From NCBI GenBank assembly GCA_039935415.1, contig JBDTKH010000057.1, positions 1 to 21,687 of the forward strand: a stretch of 21,687 bases of DNA, read 5' to 3'. Shown here piece after piece: positions 1 through 7,787 of this stretch. This stretch comes from Palsa-870 sp039935415 (GTDB lineage: Bacteria > Chloroflexota > Dormibacteria > Dormibacterales > Dormibacteraceae). A model generated the notes under the pieces. It had not been told where the DNA came from. It did not search any database and worked only from the letters and a program-made list of their open reading frames with translations. Each line of letters opens with the position of its first letter. The stretch's first letter is position 1. Position numbers and translations under genes: made by a program.

Positions 1-1
1 C

Positions 2-205
2 GGCCTCGTCTCATCAAGGTGGTTCCGGCAGCGGTTCGGTGAGGACGCGGCCGCGGCGCAGGAGGAGGCGTTCAAGAAATCAACACCGCTGCAGCGCATC
101 GCGTCGCCGGACGACGTCGCCCAGGCCATGATGGCGCTGCTGGAGAACGACCTCATCACCGGTCAGGACCTGGTCGTCGACGGGGGCAAGACCGTCCTTT
201 ATTGA
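2..205 (+). CDS. Short-chain dehydrogenase/reductase, C-terminal fragment
   Basis: The window opens inside this gene; 67 residues to a TGA stop are visible. The end has the typical SDR C-terminal layout: a substrate-loop region, then PLQRIASPDDVAQAMMALL (the helix seen in FabG-like enzymes, where R..P.DVA recurs), then ITGQDLVVDGGKTVLY, matching the usual 'itGq.l.vDGG' closing strand. SDR enzymes are cytoplasmic NAD(P)-dependent oxidoreductases. The Rossmann glycine motif and the Tyr-x-x-x-Lys catalytic pair lie upstream of the window, so substrate and cofactor cannot be told. It precedes a glycan cluster on the same strand but is separated from it by about 220 nt, so common transcription is uncertain. 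The family call is firm; the specific function is unknown. Confidence 0.85.
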   Translation, partial: GLVSSRWFRQRFGEDAAAAQEEAFKKSTPLQRIASPDDVAQAMMALLENDLITGQDLVVDGGKTVLY

Positions 206-410
206 GCCGTCGCGACCGGCTACTTCTTCATGGTTGGCAGCGAACTGACTTTCGGACTTGCGCATTGTTATGGGCCCTATTAGTCTTCACCTTGGCCCCG
301 AGGGAAACGTTCGAGAGGGCAGGAACAAGCCGCAAGGCTAGTACCGGTCCTCGAGAGGCGATCCGTCGGGGTCATTTCTTTTTCCGCAAGCTGTTCGCTG
401 CACCGAGCGT

Positions 411-416
411 TAGGCT
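411..416 (+). promoter_or_regulatory. Candidate -10 element (TAGGCT) of a leaderless promoter
   Basis: TAGGCT fits the TANNNT form of bacterial -10 boxes. It ends 8 nt before the ATG of the GT2 gene at 425, so transcription would start at or within a nucleotide or two of the start codon. No Shine-Dalgarno sequence lies before that ATG and no convincing -35 hexamer is seen. The same arrangement recurs at four other first genes in this window, which is the main support. The rest of the 206-424 gap shows only a weak 5-bp dyad just after the SDR stop (AGCCG at 205-209 with CGGCT at 217-221) and a T-rich patch at about 371-384. Confidence 0.4.
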
Positions 417-424
417 GATGCGCC

Positions 425-1633
425 ATGACGATCGCGCAGCGATCCCCCGAACAGGCCGAAAGGTCCGCCCCCCACGCGGTCGACGTCTCGATCGTCATGC
501 CGTGCCTCAATGAAGCCGAGACGCTGGCCGCCTGCATACGCAAGGTTCAGCAGGCGATCGATAAAGACGGGCTCTCTGCCGAAATCATTGTCGCCGACAA
601 CGGCAGCACGGACGGCTCCCAGGTCATCGCCAGGGAGCTCGGTGCGAGGGTGGTGCCGGTGCCGCGGAAGGGATACGGCAGCGCGCTGATCGGCGGCATC
701 GACACGGCTCGCGGCGAGTTCGTGATCATGGGCGACGCGGACGACAGCTACGACTTCACGGCGATCGCGCCGCTGATCGCGAAGCTGCGCGATGGCTACG
801 ACCTGGTGGTCGGCAACCGGTTCCTGGGCGGCATCGCGCCTGGCGCGATGCCCTGGTCGCACCGCTGGGTGGGCAATCCCGTGCTGACGTCGATCAGCCG
901 CATCTTCTTCCACACGCCGGTCGGCGACGCCCACTGCGGCCTGAGGGGCTTTCGCAAGGCTGCGTACGAGAAGATGCGGCTGCGGGCGACCGGCATGGAG
1001 TTCGCGAGCGAGATGGTGATCAAAGCGTCGCTCAAGCGCATGCGCATCGCCGAGGTGCCCGTGACCCTGCGGCCCGACGGCCGCTCGCGACCGCCGCACC
1101 TTCGCACGTGGCGCGACGGCTGGCGACACCTGCGCTTCATGCTGCTTTTCAGCCCGCGGTGGCTGTTCCTGTATCCCGGCCTCGCGGTGTTCGGGTTGAG
1201 CCTGGTCGTCGGTGCGGCGCTCGAGACCGGGCCTAAAAAGTTAGGGCCGCTCGGGTTCGACATACACACGCTATTGCTCGCCGGCTTCGCCTGCCTGATC
1301 GGATTTCAGCTCATCGTGTTCGCCGTGTTCACGAAGGTGTTCGCCATGCGAGAGGGCTTCCATCCACCCAACGCGGCCTACTCGGCGACTTTCCGATACA
1401 TCAAGCTGGAAACCGGTCTGGTGCTCGGCACGTTGATGTCCGTGCTCGGCATCGCCGGAATCGTTCTCGCCATTCACAGCTGGCAGTCGGTCGGGTTCGG
1501 AGTGCTCGATCCGCAGACGACGATGCGAGAGGTCATCCCCGCTGCCGTCCTTCTCACGCTGGGGATTCAGACGGTTTTCGCGAGCTTCTTCCTCAGCATC
1601 CTGGGCATGGAAAACGACACTGACCCTGGCTGA
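425..1633 (+). CDS. Family 2 glycosyltransferase, dolichol-phosphate-mannose-synthase-like, with C-terminal membrane helices
   Basis: A 402-residue protein. An inverting GT-A domain spans about residues 20-235: VSIVMPCLNEAETLAACI, the donor-site strand EIIVADNGSTDGS, the metal-binding DADDSYD at 104-110, GNRFLGG near 130 and the acceptor-side HCGLRGFRKAAYEKM near 170. This pattern is that of DPM1/GtrB-like enzymes, which transfer a sugar from a nucleotide donor to a polyprenyl phosphate on the inner membrane face. Four likely transmembrane helices follow (about 246-266, 281-305, 331-353, 371-395), as in GtrB-type proteins. The lipid-linked sugar would then be a donor for GT-C enzymes, and the next gene looks like one. 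The ATG at 425 is preceded by a TANNNT box and no ribosome site. Donor sugar cannot be read from sequence. Confidence 0.9.
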   Translation: MTIAQRSPEQAERSAPHAVDVSIVMPCLNEAETLAACIRKVQQAIDKDGLSAEIIVADNGSTDGSQVIARELGARVVPVPRKGYGSALIGGIDTARGEFVIMGDADDSYDFTAIAPLIAKLRDGYDLVVGNRFLGGIAPGAMPWSHRWVGNPVLTSISRIFFHTPVGDAHCGLRGFRKAAYEKMRLRATGMEFASEMVIKASLKRMRIAEVPVTLRPDGRSRPPHLRTWRDGWRHLRFMLLFSPRWLFLYPGLAVFGLSLVVGAALETGPKKLGPLGFDIHTLLLAGFACLIGFQLIVFAVFTKVFAMREGFHPPNAAYSATFRYIKLETGLVLGTLMSVLGIAGIVLAIHSWQSVGFGVLDPQTTMREVIPAAVLLTLGIQTVFASFFLSILGMENDTDPG

Positions 1634-1646
1634 AGCGTCAGCGGTT

Positions 1647-3413
1647 TTGCGCCGGCACCTGCTTCTTTGGGCCTATCTGGCAGCCCTGGTACCAGCCCTG
1701 GTCATGGCCATTGCCCAACCAGTCTGGTCCAGGGTCGACGAGGCACAGCACGCCGATTTCATCATTCAGCTGAGCCACGGCATTTACCCGGCCGCAAACG
1801 CGACCGCCATTGACCACGAGACGCTGAAGGTGATGGAGTTGACAGGCGTGTACTCGGTCTTCTCGCCGGGGACGTACCCGACGCCGGACCCAACTGACAT
1901 CGGCCCGCCTCCGGCCGGGATGACCAGCCATGTGAATGCGGCGTGGATGTCCAGGCACCTGTGGTCTCTGTCGATCGAGTCGGTGCAGACCCCTTTCTTC
2001 TACATGGCGATGGTTCCCGTGTGGTCCCTGGTGGACCAGATCGGGGGCCCATTGGCCGCCATTTATGCCATCCGCATCATCTGCGCCCTCCTGGTTGCGA
2101 CCCTCGCGCCGATGACCATCGCCGCTGCCCGGACTCTATTTCCTTCCCGACCGGAAGTCGCGTCTCTGTCCGCCCTGTTAGCGATATTGCTACCTGGCCT
2201 CGACCTCAACGCGACACGGATCAGCAACGATGCCCTCGCGACAGCCGTTGGCGGGCTCTTCGTGCTCCTGGCGATCAGGTCCACTGGAACCACGTGGACG
2301 TGGCGCCGAGCGGCTCTCATGGGCCTGTTGCTTGGCGTAGGGATGATGGTCAAGGTCACCCTGGCCGGATTGGCGCCGGCGCTCGTTCTGGCGGCGATCT
2401 TGCCGGCCGTCGATATAAGTCCGATGGCCAGGATCGGACACGCGGCGGCGTCAGGCCTGCTCGCGTTGTTGTGCCTTGTCCCCTGGTTCCTGGTCAACCT
2501 CAGGATCTACGGCGCGTTCACGCCGGGCGCCCTCGCCAACCGACTTTCGGCTGTGGAGCCGGGTCCTGTAACCGCCGCATTCATACCATTCAACCTGGCA
2601 GTCTTTCACCTCACCTACTGGACCGGCGAACCCTGGGGCGTCCTACCGCTTGGGCTGCCTTTTGCAATCCTCGGAGGGCTGATCGCGCTCAGTTCGCTCG
2701 TTGGGCTTCTAGCGGTCTACAGACAGGGCGGACTGAGGGCATTTCGCGGTCCGATTTCGGTGGCCGTCCTGGCGATTCTCGGTCTGGCCGGCGTGGGACT
2801 CCTGCTTCCGGTGACTTCAGGCTACGAGTTCGCCAGCCCGGGCCGGTATGCATACCCGGCGCTTCCCGCCTCAGCAAGCTTGTGCGCCCTGGGGATCGTC
2901 ACAGTGTTGAAAAGACCGGCGATTCGCCGGATCGCCGCAGTCGCTTACACCCTCGTGGCGGCCGGCATGTTAGGTGCCGGGGCGCTCGGTTTGCCTGCAC
3001 CTGCCGAACCTGGCCCGGGAAAGCCGCCGACTGATGCCAAGATGATCGCGGTCGCAGGGTCGGGGCGTTTCGGGGGCGTTACGATCAGCGTCGACGGAAT
3101 TGCGCTGGATGCGCCGGCACGAGCGACCTGGTTCGAGGTGAGACTAAGCAACACTGGTCCCAGCGAGGCGGAATGGACCGTGCCGGTCGCTTCGCCTGGC
3201 GGGGTTTCCGCACAGTACTTCAAGTCGACGCGTCTTCCGGGGGACGTCGACTCCGGCCGCACGGTGAGCGGTTGGCTGTGGGTTCCCCTCGATCCGAGGA
3301 CTCTTTACGAAGGCGAGTCAATCCGACTCCGGTTTCCGGACGTAGCGCCCGGTGGCTACGCGTCGGTTGGCGATATCGATGTCGACATCGTCCTGTCGGG
3401 GCTGACCAATTGA
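1647..3413 (+). CDS. Polytopic membrane protein, GT-C/DUF2142-like putative glycosyltransferase
   Basis: A 588-residue protein with roughly ten hydrophobic helices between residues 8 and 450, followed by a soluble tail of about 135 residues rich in beta-prone segments. After the first helix comes VDEAQHADFI at 30-39, an acidic D-E plus His in the first outer loop, as in GT-C fold enzymes and DUF2142 proteins. QTPFFYMAMVPVW near 114 resembles the 'PPfyy' loop of the same superfamily. Such enzymes use polyprenyl-phosphate sugars on the outer membrane face, which suits the DPM-like synthase just upstream. The TTG at 1647 lies 13 nt after the upstream stop. No ATG or GTG is near, so the exact start is uncertain. 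The C-terminal tail may be a carbohydrate-binding or structural domain; I do not recognise it. Family assignment is moderate. Confidence 0.75.
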   Translation: MRRHLLLWAYLAALVPALVMAIAQPVWSRVDEAQHADFIIQLSHGIYPAANATAIDHETLKVMELTGVYSVFSPGTYPTPDPTDIGPPPAGMTSHVNAAWMSRHLWSLSIESVQTPFFYMAMVPVWSLVDQIGGPLAAIYAIRIICALLVATLAPMTIAAARTLFPSRPEVASLSALLAILLPGLDLNATRISNDALATAVGGLFVLLAIRSTGTTWTWRRAALMGLLLGVGMMVKVTLAGLAPALVLAAILPAVDISPMARIGHAAASGLLALLCLVPWFLVNLRIYGAFTPGALANRLSAVEPGPVTAAFIPFNLAVFHLTYWTGEPWGVLPLGLPFAILGGLIALSSLVGLLAVYRQGGLRAFRGPISVAVLAILGLAGVGLLLPVTSGYEFASPGRYAYPALPASASLCALGIVTVLKRPAIRRIAAVAYTLVAAGMLGAGALGLPAPAEPGPGKPPTDAKMIAVAGSGRFGGVTISVDGIALDAPARATWFEVRLSNTGPSEAEWTVPVASPGGVSAQYFKSTRLPGDVDSGRTVSGWLWVPLDPRTLYEGESIRLRFPDVAPGGYASVGDIDVDIVLSGLTN

Positions 3414-3429
3414 AGGCAAGATTCCTCGG

Positions 3430-4476
3430 TTGAGCGCCTTACGAGTTGCCGTCGTCGGCCTCGGCTGGGTCGGGACCCACCGCCACCTGCCATGGCTCCG
3501 TCGTTCACCGGGCGTGGAGGTGGTCGGAGTGATCGATCACTCGCCGGCGAGGGTCGAGCAGGCTCGGGCCGCCTTCCGAGTTCGTCATGGCGCCCCAGCT
3601 GACGACCCGTCAAACGTGCCATGGCTTGGGGAGGTCGACGCGGTGACGATTGCAACCCCGCCGTCGACCCACGACGTTCTAGCTCGTGCATACATGCGTG
3701 CCGGCAAGGACGTTCTGCTCGAGAAGCCAATGGCTCTCGAGGTCAGCGCCGCACGAGAGCTCGGCGAACTGGCCTCGAGCAGCGGAAGGGTGCTCTCGAT
3801 CGTGCACAACTTTCAGTTCGCCAGGTCGACGCTTCGCCTTCGCCGCCTCATTGCGTCGGGGCGGCTCGGCGAAATCCGTGCACTCTGGGGAGCGCAGTTG
3901 TCGAACCCAGAAAGGCGCCTGCCTGATTGGTATGAATCTCTGCCGCTTGGACTGTTCTACGACGAGTCGCCTCATTTCTTCTATCTGATTCGCTGTCTGC
4001 TCGGCGCCGTACCCTCGCTCGAGGCCGCTCACGTCATCCCCGGCCGCGACGGTCGCCGGACGCCCGCATCGATCACCATCCTGTTGCACGTCGGCAAAGT
4101 GCCAGTTCAGATCGCGATGAACTTCGAGGCACCGGTCAGCGAATGGCATGTAACGCTTCTCTGCTCTCGCGGGATTGCTGTGCTCGATATATTCCGCGAT
4201 GTGCTCGTGCTGATCGGCAACGATCATCAGCACCTAGGTCGCAATGTGCTCGAAACCAGCGCTCACGCGATCGCGACCCACGTGGGCGGTGTGATGCGCT
4301 CAGGCGCCCTGAATACGCTGGGCCGCCTCGCCTACGGCAACGACGTAGTGATTGCCCGGTTCGTGGAAGCTTGCCGGACCAGAGTCCCGGCGCAAGACAT
4401 CTCGGCCGCCGATGGTCTGGACGTGGTTCGGCTGCAACACGCCGTTCTCGAACATGTGCGATCTGGGCTGCTCTGA
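3430..4476 (+). CDS. Gfo/Idh/MocA family NAD(P)-dependent oxidoreductase
   Basis: A 348-residue protein, the usual length for the family. The N-terminal Rossmann fold starts LRVAVVGLGWVGTHRHLPWL with the glycine motif at 10-15. VDAVTIATPPSTHDVLA near 69-85 and the hallmark EKPMALE at 98-104 (Lys99 is the conserved cofactor and catalytic lysine) follow. The C-terminal alpha/beta domain includes FYDESPHFFYLIRCLLG near 176-192, where the conserved His of the family's D.x.x.H region is present. Members oxidise or reduce sugars, often nucleotide-sugars, at a secondary alcohol. In this cluster it probably modifies a sugar destined for a glycan. TTG at 3430 is used because the fold begins at once after it. 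It sits 16 nt after the previous stop and 5 nt before the next gene. The substrate is unknown. Confidence 0.88.
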   Translation: MSALRVAVVGLGWVGTHRHLPWLRRSPGVEVVGVIDHSPARVEQARAAFRVRHGAPADDPSNVPWLGEVDAVTIATPPSTHDVLARAYMRAGKDVLLEKPMALEVSAARELGELASSSGRVLSIVHNFQFARSTLRLRRLIASGRLGEIRALWGAQLSNPERRLPDWYESLPLGLFYDESPHFFYLIRCLLGAVPSLEAAHVIPGRDGRRTPASITILLHVGKVPVQIAMNFEAPVSEWHVTLLCSRGIAVLDIFRDVLVLIGNDHQHLGRNVLETSAHAIATHVGGVMRSGALNTLGRLAYGNDVVIARFVEACRTRVPAQDISAADGLDVVRLQHAVLEHVRSGLL

Positions 4477-4481
4477 CGGAA

Positions 4482-5600
4482 TTGCGCATTCTGATGGCCA
4501 GCAACTACTACCCGGAGCATGTCGGTGGGATCGAGAGCCTGGCGGCGACGCTTGTCGCTGGTCTCCGCGACCGGGGCCACCAGGTGCGCTGGCTCGCGGG
4601 CGATCTCCGGGAGCGCCCGCACCACGGCGGTGAGGATGACGTTCGGGTGCGGGTGTGGAATGGCATCGAGCGGCTGGGCTTTCCATATCCGCTGCCAAGT
4701 CCGGACGCGGCTCATTTCATCTCGAGTCAGGTTGCGTGGAGCGAGGTCGTGCACATGCACGACTGCTTGTATGCCACTAACGTCGCGGCGATCGCGGCGG
4801 CAGCTCGGCGTCGCCGGCCCGTTCTCGTGACCCAGCACATCGCAAAGGTTCCCTACGCCAACCCCCTCCTGCGCGCCCTCCAGTCGCTGGCGTATGCAAC
4901 CCTTGGCCGCGCGGTCCTATCGAGGGCCGACCAGGTGGTGTTCGAGAGCGAGGAGGTATGCCGCTGGTTCGCAGCCAGGGTGCACTTTCGAAAGCCACCG
5001 ATCGTCATCGAAAGCGGCGTCAATACCGACCTGTTCCATCCTGCGGCACCGACTGAGCGAGCGGCACTTCGAGACCAACACGGCATCGATCGCGAGAGGC
5101 CACTTCTGCTGTTCGTGGGCCGGTTTGTCGAGAAGAAGGGGATCAAGTTCCTGAGACCCATAATCGCGGACACCCCGGAATGGTCGTGGCTCTTCATCGG
5201 CCGCGCCGGCGACGTGGACCCCGCGTCCTGGGATCTGCCGAACCTGCGCGTGATCGAGCCTCTAGATCACGTACGGCTACGCGACCACTATGTCGCCGCC
5301 GACCTATTGGTTCTCCCTTCGAGTGGAGAGGGTTTCCCGGTTGTGGCCCAAGAGGCCATGAGCTGTGGTACACCGACCCTGCTATCAGCGGAAACGGCCC
5401 GAGGCATACCCGCGGTGCAGGATCTGGTGTTCATGTCGACTGCTGACGGCAAGGACCTTCATGAAGTCGTGCACAGTGCACTGGCCGCTGTCCTGGCCGA
5501 CCCGAGCTTGAGACAGCGTGTCGCAGCGCTTGCTCGCGAGCGCTGGCGCGCCGCGGCCTTTGTCGCCCGCTACGAGGAACAGCTGGAACAATTGCTGTGA
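4482..5600 (+). CDS. Family 4 (GT-B) glycosyltransferase
   Basis: A 372-residue retaining GT-B enzyme. The N-terminal acceptor domain begins RILMASNYYPEHVGGIE, a classical GT4 opening with the glycine loop. The linker strand IVIESGVNTDLFHP ends it near residue 190. The donor domain shows LLFVGRFVEKKGIKFL near 210 and the diagnostic EGFPVVAQEAMSCGTP (EX7E motif), which binds the nucleotide-sugar. It would be a cytoplasmic, membrane-associated enzyme adding a sugar to a lipid-linked glycan. I place the start at the TTG at 4482, five nt after the preceding stop, because homology starts exactly there. The frame stays open upstream to 4143 but that part overlaps the oxidoreductase and looks like non-protein translation. 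ATG at 4494 is the alternative start. It overlaps the methyltransferase start by 4 nt (GTGA). Confidence 0.9.
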   Translation: MRILMASNYYPEHVGGIESLAATLVAGLRDRGHQVRWLAGDLRERPHHGGEDDVRVRVWNGIERLGFPYPLPSPDAAHFISSQVAWSEVVHMHDCLYATNVAAIAAAARRRRPVLVTQHIAKVPYANPLLRALQSLAYATLGRAVLSRADQVVFESEEVCRWFAARVHFRKPPIVIESGVNTDLFHPAAPTERAALRDQHGIDRERPLLLFVGRFVEKKGIKFLRPIIADTPEWSWLFIGRAGDVDPASWDLPNLRVIEPLDHVRLRDHYVAADLLVLPSSGEGFPVVAQEAMSCGTPTLLSAETARGIPAVQDLVFMSTADGKDLHEVVHSALAAVLADPSLRQRVAALARERWRAAAFVARYEEQLEQLL

Positions 5601-6436
5601 GACGGGACCTGCTCATCCGGTTTCTTCAGGTATACCCGTTCCAGCCAGCAACCGCTTTGTGGCGCGCGGTTGAGATCGCGCAGGTCGTTGAGCACGGCGT
5701 GCCTGAGGGCCGGGGCGTCGACCTCGGCTGCGGCGACGGCCTGCTGACTCGAATCGTGCTGGAAGAGGTGGGTCGACGCAACGTGGTCGGAGTCGATCCG
5801 GACGCGTCGGAAGCGGCTCATGCGGAGGACCTCGGCATTTATTCCGCGGTTCATACGGTAGGGGGAGACATGGTTCCCGAGCCTGATGGCTCTTTCGACT
5901 GGGTCCTGTCCAACTCAGTACTCGAACACATCGATCAAATCGAACCGGTGCTCGCTGAGGTGGGCCGCCTGCTCCGACCGGGCGGTGAGTTCATCTTCAC
6001 CGTGCCAGGGCCGGACTTTCACGCATGCCTACGCGGACCCCTGCTGCCAGGTGCATCGCGGGACGCGTACCTTCGTCATCTCGACAGTCGAGTCGCGCAC
6101 CGCCGCTACTGGGGCCGGTCGGAATGGCAGAACGCGTTATCGCCTACAGGTCTGAGCGTCGTGGACGCCACGCCTTACCTCGGCGTCGGGCAGGTTCGGC
6201 GTTGGGAGTCGATCGCTCGCGTCACTGCAGGCGTCCTATACACACTTACGGCGCGAAAGCGGCAGCCGATCGAGATCCAGCGGCAGCTCGGCCTCCGCAA
6301 GCCAGGCCGGCGCATGCGGCCAGCCCTGGCCCGATTGGTCGCTCGATTTATCGCGATTGGGTTGAACGGCGCGTCCGGCCCGACGGACGTGAAGTTTGGG
6401 TGCTGCTGGTTCAAAGCCATCAAGAGTTCGGAGTGA
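5597..6436 (+). CDS. Class I SAM-dependent methyltransferase
   Basis: A 279-residue protein. Motif I is RGVDLGCGDGLLTRI at about 39-53, motif II is VVGVDPD near 63-69, the acidic strand SFDWVLSNSVLEHI spans 99-112, and LLRPGGEFIFTVPG at 125-138 is the Methyltransf_11/Methyltransf_25 signature. The GTG start overlaps the GT4 stop in a GTGA, so the two are translationally coupled. In this setting it most likely methylates a sugar or the end of a glycan chain, which can serve as a chain terminator in O-antigen-like pathways; that role is inference. The C-terminal part (about 200-279) is basic and may touch the membrane or acceptor. It ends 7 nt before the stop of the convergent E2 gene, leaving no space for a separate terminator. 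Confidence 0.88.
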   Translation: MRRDLLIRFLQVYPFQPATALWRAVEIAQVVEHGVPEGRGVDLGCGDGLLTRIVLEEVGRRNVVGVDPDASEAAHAEDLGIYSAVHTVGGDMVPEPDGSFDWVLSNSVLEHIDQIEPVLAEVGRLLRPGGEFIFTVPGPDFHACLRGPLLPGASRDAYLRHLDSRVAHRRYWGRSEWQNALSPTGLSVVDATPYLGVGQVRRWESIARVTAGVLYTLTARKRQPIEIQRQLGLRKPGRRMRPALARLVARFIAIGLNGASGPTDVKFGCCWFKAIKSSE

Positions 6437-6443
6437 CCGGCAG

Positions 6444-7772
6444 TCAGTAGACCGGCGATTCCATGGTCACGCCCTCGAGCCACTTGCGGCAGGAGGTCAG
6501 GAATCGCGCCGCCTGCAGCCCGTCCAACACGCGATGGTCGAACGAGAAGCACAGGTACATCATCGGCTTGACGCCGATCAGGCCCTGCACTGCGACCGGC
6601 CGCTCGACGATCGCCTCCATGGTCAGGATTCCAGCCTGTCCCGGGTTGATCACCGAGTAGCTGAATAGCGTTCCGAACGTGCCGGAGTTGTTGACCGTGA
6701 ACGTAGCGCCGGCCAGGTCGTCCGCCTTCAGCTGCTTGCCGCGCGCGCGGGCAGCCAGATCGTTGACGGCCCTGGCCAGGCCGGCGATCGAGAGCCCGTC
6801 CGCACGCCGCACCACCGGCACCACCAGCGTGTCCTCCAACCCGACCGACACGCCCAGGTTGATGTCGCGGTGAATGATGAGCTCGGTCTCGTTGAACGTC
6901 GAGTTGACCTGGCGATGCTCGCGCAGCGCCGACACGGTCGCGGCCATCACGTAAGGCAGGTAGGTGAGCGAGAAGCCTTCCTGCTTCTGGAAAGCCGCCT
7001 TGTTGGCGTTGCGGTTCGCGACGACCCCCGACATGTCCGCTTCCTGCGTCTGCCACGCGTGAGGGATGGTGGTCTTCGAGCGGGTCATGTTCTCGGCGAT
7101 CAGGCGGCGCACCCGGGTCAGCTGCACGACCTCGTCGCCCTCGCCCGGTTTGACCGCCTGCGGGGTCGTGGCGGGGGCGGGCGCGGCCTTCGCCGTGGCC
7201 GCGTAGTCCTGCACGTCCTTCTTGGTCACGCGGCCGCCGATGCCTGTTCCAACCACTTTCGAGAGGTCGACCTGCAGCTCTGAGGCCACCATCTGCACGG
7301 CGGGCGAGTACCGGTGCTCGCCGGTATCGAAGACAGGCGCCGCAGGGGGCGCAGCCTGTGACTTCTCGGGTGCGGGAGCGGCGGCGGCGGTCGTTTTCGC
7401 AGCCGATGTTTTGGGCGCGGTTGCAGGCGGCGGTGTGACCGATGTCTCGGGCGCGGCTGCAGGCCGCGGTGTGGCCGCCGCCTCGGGCGTGACTGCAGGC
7501 GCCGGTGGGGCGCCGGCCTCCCCGTCCCCGCCGACCTCCACGACAGCGATCTCCGCCCCGGCCTGCACCGTCTGCCCTTCCTTCGCGAGGATCTCGCGCA
7601 GGATCCCCGTCACTGGCGCCGGCACCTCGGCGTTGACCTTGTCCGTGTCCACCTCGAGCATGGGCTCGAACTCGGTCACCTTGTCGCCGGGCTTGACGAG
7701 CCACTTGGAGATCGTCCCTTCGTGGACCGACTCCCCAAGCTGGGGCATCACGACACGCGTGGTCTTAGCCAT
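6444..7772 (-). CDS. 2-oxoacid dehydrogenase dihydrolipoyl acyltransferase (E2)
   Basis: A 442-residue E2 with all expected parts. The lipoyl domain (about 1-80) contains MPQLGESVHEGTISKWLV and the lipoylated Lys45 in DTDKVNAEV. An Ala/Pro/Thr linker runs about 82-148. The peripheral-subunit-binding domain (about 152-192) has RYSPAVQMVASE and GTGIGGRVTKKDV. The acyltransferase domain (about 215-442) ends with SFDHRVLDG, where His413 and Asp417 are the catalytic pair. The enzyme moves the acyl group from lipoate to CoA and forms the core of the complex. E1 and E3 lie directly upstream, so the complex is complete. ATG at 7772 follows the E1 stop by 15 nt. Motifs fit pyruvate or branched-chain complexes; E1 favours the branched-chain type. 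The linker carries a 36-bp tandem repeat. Confidence 0.93.
   Translation of the reverse strand: MAKTTRVVMPQLGESVHEGTISKWLVKPGDKVTEFEPMLEVDTDKVNAEVPAPVTGILREILAKEGQTVQAGAEIAVVEVGGDGEAGAPPAPAVTPEAAATPRPAAAPETSVTPPPATAPKTSAAKTTAAAAPAPEKSQAAPPAAPVFDTGEHRYSPAVQMVASELQVDLSKVVGTGIGGRVTKKDVQDYAATAKAAPAPATTPQAVKPGEGDEVVQLTRVRRLIAENMTRSKTTIPHAWQTQEADMSGVVANRNANKAAFQKQEGFSLTYLPYVMAATVSALREHRQVNSTFNETELIIHRDINLGVSVGLEDTLVVPVVRRADGLSIAGLARAVNDLAARARGKQLKADDLAGATFTVNNSGTFGTLFSYSVINPGQAGILTMEAIVERPVAVQGLIGVKPMMYLCFSFDHRVLDGLQAARFLTSCRKWLEGVTMESPVY
7405..7512 (-). repeat. Three tandem 36-bp units coding the E2 linker
   Basis: Three head-to-tail units at 7405-7440, 7441-7476 and 7477-7512. The first two share most bases; the third, at the N-terminal side of the linker, is more diverged, mainly at its ends. 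Each unit codes 12 residues of the Ala/Pro/Thr-rich hinge between the lipoyl and E3-binding domains. Such hinges are flexible and tolerate changes in length, so unit number may vary between strains. Confidence 0.8.
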
Positions 7773-7787
7773 TGGTTTCTTTGCCCA

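Noticed and set aside
205..221. Short dyad AGCCG...CGGCT after the SDR stop as a terminator
   Set aside because: Only 5 bp with no T-run; too weak to call as a feature.
410..1129. Open frame opposite the GT2 gene
   Set aside because: Arg/His-rich shadow of a gene with clear GT2 motifs.
4143..4481. Upstream open extension of the GT4 frame
   Set aside because: It overlaps the oxidoreductase and is Arg/Ser/Cys-rich; the GT4 homology begins exactly at the TTG at 4482.
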